A stretch of 64,000 bases of DNA from assembly GCF_002119425.1 (NCBI RefSeq), contig NZ_MDSU01000018.1:310001-374000 (forward strand), given 5' to 3'. This document shows, piece after piece, positions 9,064 through 17,073 of the stretch (its first letter is position 1; every line of letters begins with the position of its first letter). The translations under genes were made by a program, and so were the position numbers. The notes under the pieces are model-generated. The model saw only the letters and a list, made by a program, of their open reading frames with translations, did no database searches and had not been told where the DNA came from. The DNA is from Desulfurella amilsii (lineage in GTDB: Bacteria; Campylobacterota_A; Desulfurellia; Desulfurellales; Desulfurellaceae).

Positions 9064-9150
9064 AAACTACCCCTCCCCTTTTAGCTAAATAACTAAAAAG
9101 TAGAGGTCATCAGCTCAAAAAAGAGCGTATAAAGGCTAACCTCATAGCCT
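9064..9150 (-). promoter_or_regulatory. Fluoride riboswitch (crcB RNA) with ribosome-binding-site switch
   Basis: Read on the minus strand, 9150 to 9099 matches the fluoride aptamer. A first stem AGGCU/AGCCU (9150-9146 with 9137-9133) closes loop AUGAGGUU. A second stem GCUC/GAGC (9126-9113) follows. Then come UGAUG (9112-9108), ACCUC (9107-9103) and UACU. Loop bases GAGGU (9143-9139) pair with ACCUC as the pseudoknot. The Thermotoga petrophila aptamer has GAGGC/GCCUC here, a compensatory change. The expression platform is also visible: CCUCU (9106-9102) plus CUUUUUAG can instead pair with CUAAAAGG and GGAGG (9084-9072), hiding the ribosome binding site. Fluoride binding would therefore turn translation on. 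Confidence 0.93.
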
Positions 9151-9156
9151 GCCATT

Positions 9157-9184
9157 ATTATAGGCATCTTGCGATAAAAATCAA
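9157..9184 (-). promoter_or_regulatory. Promoter of the fluoride-responsive operon
   Basis: The -35 is TTGATT (9184-9179) and the -10 is TATAAT (9162-9157), with a 16-nt spacer on the minus strand. The expected transcription start is near 9150, exactly where the riboswitch aptamer begins. Confidence 0.75.
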
Positions 9185-9382
9185 GCCAAAACAGCTAATA
9201 CAAAGTTTAAAAATGTGGCGGTGTGTATTTGAAAATATCCAAACAGATTTCATTAACGGGCGAGGCGGAAGCGAAAAGGACGATTTCAAGTTTTTCTAAT
9301 TTTCCTTACTAGCTACTATAATTCTAACAAATTTTAGTCTTGGCGGCAAATTCTTTTATAAGCTTTCCACTTAATTATTTAT
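9185..9382. other. Intergenic stretch without recognisable gene
   Basis: This stretch lies between the divergent fluoride and PadR promoters. I see no open reading frame with a start signal and no RNA fold. Around 9257-9290 it is richer in G and C than its surroundings, with short matches (GGCGGA, GGAC) to the 3' end of the tRNA-Ser at 12250. These are too weak to call an attachment site. Confidence 0.4.
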
Positions 9383-9435
9383 TTGACATTGTTTATTTTG
9401 TTTGCTATATTGAATACCGATAACGCTATACGGTA
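9383..9435 (+). promoter_or_regulatory. padR promoter and candidate operator
   Basis: TTGACA (9383-9388) and TATATT (9406-9411) are separated by 17 nt. Just downstream, TACCG (9415-9419) and CGGTA (9431-9435) form an inverted repeat covering the expected transcription start. This is well placed for autorepression by the PadR protein encoded next. Confidence 0.65.
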
Positions 9436-9442
9436 ATTGTAA

Positions 9443-9751
9443 ATGCAAAATAATATGATACGTGAATTTTTCCTTGGTTTTATAAAAATACATATTCTTC
9501 ATCATGCTACTAAACGGCCAGTTTATGGCCTTTGGTTAATAGAAGAATTAAGCAGGCATGGATATCAGCTTAGTCCTGGTACACTCTACCCGATCCTCCA
9601 TTCATTAGAAAAAGAAAAATATCTTAAATGCCGTCAAAAAACTATTGAAGGGAAAAAACGGAAATACTACAAAATAACCCCGAAAGGCAAGAAAGCGCTT
9701 ATTGAAGCAAAAGAAAAAATTAAAGAATTAATCAACGAGGTAATAATATGA
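9443..9751 (+). CDS. PadR-family transcriptional regulator
   Basis: This 102-residue winged-helix protein has the PadR pattern: GYQLSPGTLYPILHSLEKEKY for the recognition helix and wing, then YYKITPKGKKAL. PadR proteins are usually repressors of nearby transport or stress genes. The gene overlaps the following P-type ATPase by ATGA (9748-9751), so it very probably controls that pump. An inverted repeat lies over its own promoter. The sequence before the start is a poor ribosome binding site; ATG 9443 is kept because it gives a full-length N-terminus. Base use resembles the ATPase and differs from the surrounding genes. Confidence 0.9.
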   Translation: MQNNMIREFFLGFIKIHILHHATKRPVYGLWLIEELSRHGYQLSPGTLYPILHSLEKEKYLKCRQKTIEGKKRKYYKITPKGKKALIEAKEKIKELINEVII

Positions 9752-12174
9752 CTCAAAAAAACAATCAAGGGCTTACTACAAATGAAGCCCAGAAAAGGCT
9801 TTTAGAATTTGGCCCCAACCAAATTTTTAAACCGACAAAAATCAGTTTTTTGGGCATAGCTAAACATGAAGTAATGGAACCAATGATTCTTCTTTTGTTA
9901 GTTGTTGGTTTCTTCTATAGTATCTGGGGGAAACTTGAAGATGCCATTACCATTTTCGTGATAATTTCCTTGTTGGTTTTGGCGGAAGTTTATAACGAGT
10001 TTCGGGCAAAGAAGGCAATCGCTTCCTTGGAAAAAATTACTGCGCCAAAAACAAAGGTGCTAAGAGACAGCAATATTATTGAAATTGATTCGGAAAATGT
10101 CGTGCCAGATGATATTTTGATTTTAACCTCGGGGACTAAGATTGCCGCTGATGCAAAAGTAGATCACGATGTGAGTCTGCAAGTTGACGAATCGGCCTTA
10201 ACAGGCGAATCCTTTCCGCTGGATAAAAATTATAATGACGAGATTTACGCTGGAACAATTGTTGTTTCCGGTGAGGGAAGAGCAGAGGTTTTTGCGACAG
10301 CTGAAAACACAAAACTTGGTAAAATCGCCAGTACCCTAAAGGAAGTAAAGCCGCCAAAAACCGCTTTGCAACTGGCGATGAAATCGTTGGCTGGGAAATT
10401 GGTCTATCTTGCTGTATTTTTCTCTATTCTAATTCCAATAATAGGAATCATGCGGGGACAAGATCTAAAAACAATGGTTTTAACGGGTCTGTCTCTTTCT
10501 TTTGCCACTATTCCCGAAGAACTGCCAATTATTATTACGATGGTTTTAGGGTTAGGCGCATATGAGCTTTCTAAAAATAATTTTCTGGTTAAAAGAATCA
10601 AAGCCGCCGAAACATTAGGCAATGCTACGGTCATTGTTACTGACAAAACGGGGACTATTACTGAAAGTCAAATGAAAATTGCTTCACTTTATCCTGGTAA
10701 CGAGAAAGAAATTATAGAAAAAGCCTTTTGTGCGATTTCTCAATATTCCGTATCACCCATGGAGCTGGAAATTAAAAACAAGGCGGTAGAATTAAAAATA
10801 GATAAATCTTTACCGGAAATGATTCGCGAAAGAATTTTTGGCAATGGTAGGAAATCAAAATCGGTAATAAGGAAAAATGAGAATGAATATGAACTATTTA
10901 CCAGTGGCGCGCCTGAAGAAATTTTTACTATGTGCCGTGATATAGGTGACGATATTAAAAATGGATTGGCCGAGCAAACATCCAAAGGCAGAAGAGTTAT
11001 TGCGGTTGCTTACAAAAAATTAACAGCTGCGGAAAAAAATCTTGATTTTGCCGAACTTGAAAAAGATTTGAATTTTGCAGGCTTAATAAGCTTTGAAGAC
11101 CCGCCAAGAAAAGGAGTTAAAGAAACGATTGCTAAAGCGGTCGAAGCCGGCATCAGAACAATTATGGTTACAGGCGATCATCCTTTAACCGCCCGTTCTA
11201 TTGCTAAAGAAATTGGTATTTTAGCAGAAGACAATCAAGTATTAACTGGTAAAGATTTAGATAAATTATCAGAGGAAGAGTTGCAGAATATTATAAAATC
11301 TGCTTCGGTTTTTGCTAGAACTACTCCCCATCACAAATATCGCATAGTTCAAGCGCTCCAGAAAAACGGAGAAGTAGTCGCGGTCACCGGCGACGGTATC
11401 AACGATGCTCTGGCTCTCAAGGGCGCGGATATAGGCATTGCTATGGGTATTCGCGGTACGGATGTTGCCAAAGAGGCGGCCGAGGTCGTTTTGGCGGATG
11501 ATAACTATATCACCATTATGCAGGGTATTTTTGAAGGTAGAAAGTTTTTTGATAATTTACAAAAAGGAATTAAATATTATCTCTCTGTCAAAGTCGCCCT
11601 GATATTAATATTTCTTCTGCCCGTCCTTTTGGGCATTCCTATGCCTCTTGCCCCAATTCAAATAATTATTTTGGAATTATTTATGGATTTAGCAGCCTCG
11701 GCAGGTTTTGTCGCCGAGCCCAAAGAAAGAAATATCTATTCTCGTCCGCCGCGTAATCCTAAAGAAAGCATAATTAATAATCGCGTCATTAAAGATATAT
11801 TAATTAAAGGAACGGTCTTGTTTATAGCCGTAATTTCTGTTTATTTCTATGCCCGCTCTCAAAATTTAAGTCTTGTTCAATCCCAAACTTTTGCTTTCTC
11901 GGCTTGGATTTTTGGTCATATTGTTCTGGCCTTTATTTCTCGCTCAGACAAAGAATCAATTTTTTCTTTAGGAATGTTTACGAATAAAATCATCAATCTC
12001 TGGGCGCTTACGGCGATTACCTTTCTTGTTTTAGGGATTTATCTTCCATTTCTGAAAGAGAGGTTTAATCTTTTTTCGATTAGTTTCACACAATTAATAT
12101 TTATTGCCTTAATAGTATCGCTCATTGTTGGTTCTTTAGAATTAAGAAAAATGTTTAATCTAAACAAAAGATGA
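9748..12174 (+). CDS. Cation-transporting P-type ATPase (calcium-pump-like, P2)
   Basis: The 808-residue membrane pump has an N-terminal cation-ATPase domain (LTTNEAQKRLLEFGPNQI), actuator motif LTGES, PEELP in the fourth membrane helix, phosphorylation site DKTGT, and hinge TGDGINDALAL. A C-terminal membrane block follows. It has no CPC motif or heavy-metal-binding domain, so it is a P2-type (Ca2+ or Mn2+-like) rather than a copper pump; the ion is not certain. It is coupled to PadR by a 4-nt overlap. Compared with neighbours it uses more GCC, GGC and CGC codons and looks laterally acquired together with padR. It ends about 75 nt from tRNA-Ser. Confidence 0.9.
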   Translation: MTQKNNQGLTTNEAQKRLLEFGPNQIFKPTKISFLGIAKHEVMEPMILLLLVVGFFYSIWGKLEDAITIFVIISLLVLAEVYNEFRAKKAIASLEKITAPKTKVLRDSNIIEIDSENVVPDDILILTSGTKIAADAKVDHDVSLQVDESALTGESFPLDKNYNDEIYAGTIVVSGEGRAEVFATAENTKLGKIASTLKEVKPPKTALQLAMKSLAGKLVYLAVFFSILIPIIGIMRGQDLKTMVLTGLSLSFATIPEELPIIITMVLGLGAYELSKNNFLVKRIKAAETLGNATVIVTDKTGTITESQMKIASLYPGNEKEIIEKAFCAISQYSVSPMELEIKNKAVELKIDKSLPEMIRERIFGNGRKSKSVIRKNENEYELFTSGAPEEIFTMCRDIGDDIKNGLAEQTSKGRRVIAVAYKKLTAAEKNLDFAELEKDLNFAGLISFEDPPRKGVKETIAKAVEAGIRTIMVTGDHPLTARSIAKEIGILAEDNQVLTGKDLDKLSEEELQNIIKSASVFARTTPHHKYRIVQALQKNGEVVAVTGDGINDALALKGADIGIAMGIRGTDVAKEAAEVVLADDNYITIMQGIFEGRKFFDNLQKGIKYYLSVKVALILIFLLPVLLGIPMPLAPIQIIILELFMDLAASAGFVAEPKERNIYSRPPRNPKESIINNRVIKDILIKGTVLFIAVISVYFYARSQNLSLVQSQTFAFSAWIFGHIVLAFISRSDKESIFSLGMFTNKIINLWALTAITFLVLGIYLPFLKERFNLFSISFTQLIFIALIVSLIVGSLELRKMFNLNKR

Positions 12175-12249
12175 AAAGCCCGCTTCTGGGCAAAAAATTC
12201 AATTTTGCGCCTAAAATCGGCTGGCGAGCCAAACTTCGCTTTTAGCAAC

Positions 12250-12340
12250 TGGCGGAGAGGACAGGATTCGAACCTGCGGAAGGCTAATTGCCTTCAGCTG
12301 ATTTCGAGTCAGCCGCCTTCAACCACTCGGCCACCTCTCC
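12250..12340 (-). tRNA. tRNA-Ser (CGA)
   Basis: On the minus strand the acceptor arms GGAGAGG and CCTCTCC pair. The D region reads GGCCGAGTGG, the anticodon stem GCTGA/TCAGC encloses CTCGAAA (anticodon CGA), the long variable arm is typical of class II serine tRNA, and the T arm contains GGTTCGAATCC. The discriminator G and an encoded CCA end at 12250. Total length is 91 nt. A short GCCC/GGGC hairpin with four T residues about 60 nt downstream (near 12175-12191) might terminate it, but it is weak. Confidence 0.96.
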
Positions 12341-12384
12341 AGTTATGGATTGTAAACAATTTACGCTGAAAATCAATTGTATAT

Positions 12385-12792
12385 TTAGCGCTTTAGAATA
12401 CTTTCAGACTTTATAAAAACTTCCCCATTAAAAACTGCAATAAGCTTATTATCTGATTCTCTCTCGACCGTAATTACATATATACCTAATTTTCTTGTTC
12501 TGTTGAGTTCTTTTGCCTTTGCAATAAGTACATCACCTTCTTTGGCGGCATTTGCAAAATTAATATTGGCTGATATTGCAAGCGCAACATTGCCATAGAT
12601 ATTTGATGCAATCGCAAATGTATAATCAGATAAAGAAAAAATTACGCCCCCATGACAAACCCCTGCTGCATTCAACATACCTTTTCTTACGGTCATTTGT
12701 GTGCACACATAACCCTCTTTTGCCTCAACAACATCGATATTCAACCATTTGCTAACCTGATCATTTTCTTTTAGAAACTCAACAACATTCAT
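12385..12792 (-). CDS. PaaI-family hotdog thioesterase
   Basis: The 135-residue hotdog-fold protein has the PaaI-type active-site stretch NAAGVCHGGVIFSLSD. Such enzymes hydrolyse aryl- or acyl-CoA thioesters, often to release trapped CoA. I start it at ATG 12792, with GGAG six nt upstream, rather than the TTG codon before it. It follows tonB after 12 nt, so the two are probably co-transcribed, though they are functionally unrelated. In a butyrate-oxidising cell, housekeeping CoA release is a reasonable guess; the substrate is not determined. Confidence 0.88.
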   Translation of the reverse strand: MNVVEFLKENDQVSKWLNIDVVEAKEGYVCTQMTVRKGMLNAAGVCHGGVIFSLSDYTFAIASNIYGNVALAISANINFANAAKEGDVLIAKAKELNRTRKLGIYVITVERESDNKLIAVFNGEVFIKSESILKR

Positions 12793-12804
12793 CAATTGCT
12801 CCTT

Positions 12805-13557
12805 TTAAGAATTGCTTAACCTAAAATTAATTGGAATAACAATTTTAACATTTTTGTTAATATTTACAAGCGGTTCAATTTTTTTTATTGCATCTATAGC
12901 ACTTTTGTCCAATATTGAATACCCCGAGCTTTTTACAATATTAATATCCTTAAAGCTTGAGTCTTGCAAGATAAATGATAAAACTACCGTGCCTTCATAT
13001 CCATTTCTTCTTGCTAAATATGGGTATCTCAAATGTTTTTCTATTAGTTTTCTTAAAACAGTATAGTCTTCTTTTGAGATGCTTTGTGTTGCATTTTGTG
13101 TTTGTATAATATTTTCGCTTTTGTTTTCTTTTTGCAAATTTTGCTTAAGAGTTGCAGTATTTGCTTGTCTAAGCTGATTTAGAGTATCTTTGCTTGCATT
13201 TTGGGCTATATCTAATTGATTATTATTTTGAGTTTTAATTTCGTTTGTGCTTTTTATTTGAGGCTGCAATTGTTTTTCTCTAATACTTTTTTGACTTACT
13301 TCTAGAATAAGATTATTGTTAGGAATAGTAGGTAAAACTTTTCGATTAATCTTTTTTTGAACTACTTCTTTAGGAAGCCTCCAATTAGTGTAACTTTTTT
13401 CAATATCATTACTAACTAGCAAAACCACCTCTAAAGGTTTTTTAATAGAATAGACAACGTTTAAAAGCTTAATGCAAAAGAAAAAAATCAATGCATTAAT
13501 TAAAACAGATATAACAAAAGACCAACTTAGGGTTTTTTTTGAATAAAATTTTTCCAT
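12805..13557 (-). CDS. TonB-family energy transducer
   Basis: The protein has a short cytoplasmic N-terminus, one membrane helix (about residues 12-36), a long Asn/Gln/Lys-rich periplasmic spacer, and a C-terminal TonB domain with RYPYLARRNGYEGTVVLSFIL and VKSSGYSILDKSAIDAIKKI. It transmits proton-motive force to outer-membrane receptors. The usual Pro-rich spacer is replaced by Asn/Gln-rich sequence. I use ATG 13557 rather than a TTG at 13578. No exbB or exbD is adjacent. The only receptor in the window is at 49493, and this transducer may serve it. It is divergent from mraZ. Confidence 0.85.
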   Translation of the reverse strand: MEKFYSKKTLSWSFVISVLINALIFFFCIKLLNVVYSIKKPLEVVLLVSNDIEKSYTNWRLPKEVVQKKINRKVLPTIPNNNLILEVSQKSIREKQLQPQIKSTNEIKTQNNNQLDIAQNASKDTLNQLRQANTATLKQNLQKENKSENIIQTQNATQSISKEDYTVLRKLIEKHLRYPYLARRNGYEGTVVLSFILQDSSFKDINIVKSSGYSILDKSAIDAIKKIEPLVNINKNVKIVIPINFRLSNS

Positions 13558-13686
13558 ACTTAAACTCAAATCTAACAAAAAACTTCTTATCAGTCAATAA
13601 TTTATACTATAGATACAATATCTTTGTAAATATAATTATACTTTAAAAAACATATCGCACGTTAATAAATTTTCTTTATTTTTTTA

Positions 13687-13738
13687 TTGACAATCTGACT
13701 AAATATATGTAGAGTGGAATAAAGTGGAATAAAGTGGA
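13687..13738 (+). promoter_or_regulatory. mraZ promoter with three MraZ-type boxes
   Basis: TTGACA (13687-13692) and TAGAGT (13710-13715) are separated by 17 nt. Three direct repeats GTGGA at 13714, 13724 and 13734 are separated by exact 5-nt spacers ATAAA. This is the arrangement of MraZ operator boxes. The boxes overlap the -10 and the start site, as expected for autorepression. The third box ends one base before the mraZ start codon. Confidence 0.8.
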
Positions 13739-14185
13739 ATGTTAAGAGGACATTTTGAGTGCATTTTAGACGATAAGGGAAGAATAAAAATACCCTCTAA
13801 ATTCTTAGAAACTCTACGGGGAAGTGGTGTCAACACGCTCGTTATGACTTTTTTTGATCAGTCAATATACGCCTACCCTAAAAACACATGGGAAGAGCTC
13901 GAATCAAAAGCGCTAAATTTACCTTTAACAAATAAATCAGCTCGAAGGTTTAAGAGAATGTTTTTTTCAAGTGCAATAGATGTTAACCTTGACTCTCAAG
14001 GAAGGATAACAATACCACAAATCTTAAGACAGTTGGCAAATATAGAAAAAAATATAGTAGTGCTTGGGAACTTAGACCATATCGAGCTGTGGTCCAGCCA
14101 AAACTGGCTGCAAGAAATGGATCTTTTAAGGCAAGATGAAGACAAGTTGGCCCAAGAAATAGAAAGTCTTGGTATAAAACTATGA
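13739..14185 (+). CDS. mraZ: MraZ transcriptional regulator
   Basis: This 148-residue protein has two MraZ/AbrB-like halves, marked by DDKGRIKIPSKF and then DSQGRITIPQILR. MraZ binds DNA and represses its own division and cell-wall operon; it can also inhibit RsmH. The operator repeats stand immediately in front of it. No independent ribosome binding site is visible beyond the third GTGGA box, so repressor site and ribosome site may coincide. It opens the dcw cluster and overlaps rsmH by 4 nt. Confidence 0.96.
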   Translation: MLRGHFECILDDKGRIKIPSKFLETLRGSGVNTLVMTFFDQSIYAYPKNTWEELESKALNLPLTNKSARRFKRMFFSSAIDVNLDSQGRITIPQILRQLANIEKNIVVLGNLDHIELWSSQNWLQEMDLLRQDEDKLAQEIESLGIKL

Positions 14186-15078
14186 TACACAAAAGCGTAC
14201 TACTAAAAGAGTCAATGGAAATTTTACAACCAAAATCAGACGGCATTTATCTGGATTTGACATTTGGCGGTGGCGGACATAGTGAACAAATTTTAAAACT
14301 CAGTGAACCAAACGGTATTGTTATTGCGTTTGATCAGGACCTTTACGCAATTGACTGTGCACTAAAATTAAAAGAAACTTACAAAGATAGACTCATAGCA
14401 GTAAAAGAAAATTTTTCAAAATGTTATGTAAAGCTTTTAAGTATGGGTTATAGCTTGGTTGATGGCATAATTATGGATATTGGTGTGTCATCTTTTCAAT
14501 TAGACGATGCACAAAGAGGCTTTAGTTTTTTAAAAGACGGCCCACTGGATATGAGAATGAGCAAAGATAACCCGATAAGTGCCAGAATTATTGTTAACCA
14601 GTGGAGCAGATACGAATTAGAAAATATTATACGCGACTATGGCCAAGAGCGTTTTGCAAAAAAAATTGCTGCAAAAATAGATGAACGAAGAGCTAAAGCA
14701 ACTATTGAAACGACACTTGAGCTAGCTAATATTGTAAAAGAAGCAATACCCTATTCCTTCTACAAAAAAATCCATCCTGCCACAAAAACTTTTCAAGCAT
14801 TAAGAATAGTAGTAAACTCTGAGCTTGATAACTTAAAAGAAGGTTTAGTCAACGCAATAAAGCTTCTAAAACCACAAGCAAGGCTTGTGGTGATTAGTTT
14901 TCATTCACTTGAAGACAAAATAGTAAAAAATATTTTTAAAGATTATTCACAGCGAAAAATAGTAACAATACTAACTAAAAAACCCATTGTGCCATCTTTA
15001 GATGAAATAAAAGCAAACTCAAGAGCTCGTAGTGCAAAACTAAGAAGTATTGAAAAAACTGGAGGTACGTATGATTGA
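14182..15078 (+). CDS. rsmH: 16S rRNA (cytosine1402-N4)-methyltransferase
   Basis: RsmH (MraW) methylates N4 of C1402 in 16S rRNA using S-adenosylmethionine. The 298-residue length is typical. The SAM-binding glycine loop is LTFGGGGHS; DIGVSSFQLD, HPATKTFQALRI and ISFHSLEDKIVK are family signatures. It starts with an ATGA overlap on mraZ and ends inside the ftsL-like gene. Gene order follows the conserved dcw cluster. Confidence 0.97.
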   Translation: MIHKSVLLKESMEILQPKSDGIYLDLTFGGGGHSEQILKLSEPNGIVIAFDQDLYAIDCALKLKETYKDRLIAVKENFSKCYVKLLSMGYSLVDGIIMDIGVSSFQLDDAQRGFSFLKDGPLDMRMSKDNPISARIIVNQWSRYELENIIRDYGQERFAKKIAAKIDERRAKATIETTLELANIVKEAIPYSFYKKIHPATKTFQALRIVVNSELDNLKEGLVNAIKLLKPQARLVVISFHSLEDKIVKNIFKDYSQRKIVTILTKKPIVPSLDEIKANSRARSAKLRSIEKTGGTYD

Positions 15079-15409
15079 TTATTCTGACTATTGGGCAACA
15101 ACTACCAAAACTTACGAAACAGCACAAGAATCAATTAGCTTTGCGCCTATTGTGCTAAGTAAAAAATTAGTGATTTTAAGCTCAATTTTCCTTATTTTGA
15201 TCATACTAAATGTCGTTGTAGCTCTAAGGGTATCAATGCTAAACTACAATATAAGCAATCAAGAAAAAATACTTAAAAATCTGCAAATTGAGAAAACCGC
15301 TATGCTTAATAAAGCGGATAATATTCAAAGCGCAGACAAAGAATTACAAGAAGCAACCACGCTTGGTTTAAAACCAATAAATACTGATCAAATAAGATTT
15401 TATCAGTGA
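15071..15409 (+). CDS. ftsL: FtsL-like division protein
   Basis: This 112-residue bitopic membrane protein has a short cytoplasmic N-terminus, one helix (about residues 31-53, rich in Leu, Ile and Val) and a periplasmic coiled-coil-prone segment. That is the topology of FtsL, which helps activate septal cell-wall synthesis. Sequence similarity to FtsL is low, as is usual, so the call rests on topology and on the position between rsmH and ftsI. I start it at ATG 15071, with GGAGG 5 nt before, rather than an upstream ATG at 15050 lying deep inside rsmH. Confidence 0.78.
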   Translation: MIDYSDYWATTTKTYETAQESISFAPIVLSKKLVILSSIFLILIILNVVVALRVSMLNYNISNQEKILKNLQIEKTAMLNKADNIQSADKELQEATTLGLKPINTDQIRFYQ

Positions 15410-17073
15410 AGAAAGCACGGTTTCAATTATTATTTTTTTTTATCATAATTGGTTTTTTATTGGTCTTTTTAAAGGCTTTTTTGGTCCAGATAGCAGATAG
15501 CAAAAACTATAAGCAAGAGTATGCCAAATTCATAGAACCATTGATAGACCTGCAAGGCAAAAGGGGTAATATATATGATTGCAATAACAAAACACTTGCA
15601 TTGGATGTGCCAAATTTCCAGCTTTTTGTAGATCCTAAATTTTATTTAGAATACAATAAAACAGACAATCAAAGCTTTTTTAACTACGTAAACTCACATT
15701 TTTATGTAAATGTTAAAGAAATTATAGAAAAAAATAAAAGTTTAAGGTATATCAGTTTAGGGACTATAGACCCAAAAAATATTGTTTGGGTAAAAAACAA
15801 CTTACCAAAAGGGTTTGGGTTAATTAAAAATTATAAAAGATTTTACCCCTATGCTAATAATGTTTCTCAAATTCTTGGCTTTTCTGGAAAAAACAAACAA
15901 GGACTTGAAGGACTAGAAAAAGAATACGATCTTTATCTTGCAGGTCAAAGCATAAAGCAAAGGGTAAACATTACACCGTATGGAAACCTTGAGTTTTCAA
16001 AAAAACCCCTCAATGGAGCAAGTTTGCACCTTACCATTAATGAAGATATTCAAAATTACCTTCATTTCCAGCTTAAAGAGGCCTTAAAAGAACGAAAAGC
16101 AAAAATGGTAATTGGTATTATCGCCAGACCAGATGGTGCTATTGTTGCTATGGACAGCGTGCCTAGTTATGATAACAACAAATTTTCAAATTATGATTAT
16201 ACGCATATAAGAATCAATCCTATAAATTATTTATTTGAACCAGGCAGTGTGTTTAAAATTGTTACTATGTCAAGCGCCCTAGATTCGCATACATTTAGTG
16301 GAAACGAAACGCTGTTTTGTGAAAACGGAAAATGGAAATTTTCTGGTCATACAATTTCTGATGTTGAAAAAAATGGAGATTTGCCATTTGATAAAGTTTT
16401 TGCATACTCAAGTAATATATGCTCGGCAAAAATTGCGTTAAAAGAGGATAAAGAAATATTCTACAAGTACCTGTGGGCTTTTGGTTTTGGGAAAAAAACC
16501 CATATTGACTTACCTGGAGAAGCCGATGGTCTTGTAAAAGACTATGTAAATTTGAAACCATTTGATCTGGCTACAATGGCTTTCGGACAAGGCATTGGCG
16601 TAAGCGCAATTCAAATTATCAGAGCATATCTGGCAATAGCAAATGGTGGCTACCTAGTAGACCCATATATAGTAGATTATATAAGCAAAGATGGAAAAAT
16701 TTTATATAAGCACAAAGAAACAAAAAAACAGATTGTACAACCACAAACCGTTGAAAAAGTAAAACAAATACTGACGCTTGTTGTAGAAGAAGGCACGGGC
16801 ACAAACGCGCAAGTTAAATACTACGCAATGGGCGGCAAAACTGGCACAGCACAAGTTGCCTCTCATAAAGGGGGCTATAGTTTAAGCGATTATACGGGCA
16901 GTTTTGTGGGTATATTTCCTATTGATAAACCTCAATTTGTAATTTTAGTTACCGTTTTTGACCCAAAAGGTGTAAACTATGGTGGAGAAGTAGCAGCTCC
17001 TATTGTAGCAAAACTGGCATCTATGCTTGCTGCGTATTACAAAATTGAAGGGGGCGAAAATGTTATTAGGTGA
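15406..17073 (+). CDS. ftsI: Peptidoglycan transpeptidase, FtsI/PBP class B
   Basis: The 555-residue class B penicillin-binding protein has an N-terminal membrane anchor (about residues 5-28), a dimerisation domain with KRGNIYD, and the transpeptidase domain. The active-site serine lies in PGSVFKIVT (SxxK), then SSN in AYSSNICSAK and KTG in GGKTGTAQ. It cross-links septal peptidoglycan in the periplasm. The start is GTG 15406, overlapping the ftsL stop by 4 nt. The lack of a C-terminal PASTA domain fits FtsI rather than SpoVD. Confidence 0.94.
   Translation: MKKARFQLLFFFIIIGFLLVFLKAFLVQIADSKNYKQEYAKFIEPLIDLQGKRGNIYDCNNKTLALDVPNFQLFVDPKFYLEYNKTDNQSFFNYVNSHFYVNVKEIIEKNKSLRYISLGTIDPKNIVWVKNNLPKGFGLIKNYKRFYPYANNVSQILGFSGKNKQGLEGLEKEYDLYLAGQSIKQRVNITPYGNLEFSKKPLNGASLHLTINEDIQNYLHFQLKEALKERKAKMVIGIIARPDGAIVAMDSVPSYDNNKFSNYDYTHIRINPINYLFEPGSVFKIVTMSSALDSHTFSGNETLFCENGKWKFSGHTISDVEKNGDLPFDKVFAYSSNICSAKIALKEDKEIFYKYLWAFGFGKKTHIDLPGEADGLVKDYVNLKPFDLATMAFGQGIGVSAIQIIRAYLAIANGGYLVDPYIVDYISKDGKILYKHKETKKQIVQPQTVEKVKQILTLVVEEGTGTNAQVKYYAMGGKTGTAQVASHKGGYSLSDYTGSFVGIFPIDKPQFVILVTVFDPKGVNYGGEVAAPIVAKLASMLAAYYKIEGGENVIR

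Noticed and set aside
9210-9300. Possible attachment-site copy of the tRNA-Ser 3' end (GGCGGA and GGAC...ATT fragments)
   Set aside because: Only 6-nt matches with unequal spacing, and no integrase is present; not enough for a direct repeat.
10136-10357. Antisense reading frames within the P-type ATPase
   Set aside because: They have no ribosome binding site or family features and mirror the codon pattern of the real gene.
12173-12191. Intrinsic terminator of tRNA-Ser
   Set aside because: The stem is only 4 bp with four T residues and lies about 60 nt away; too weak to list as a feature.
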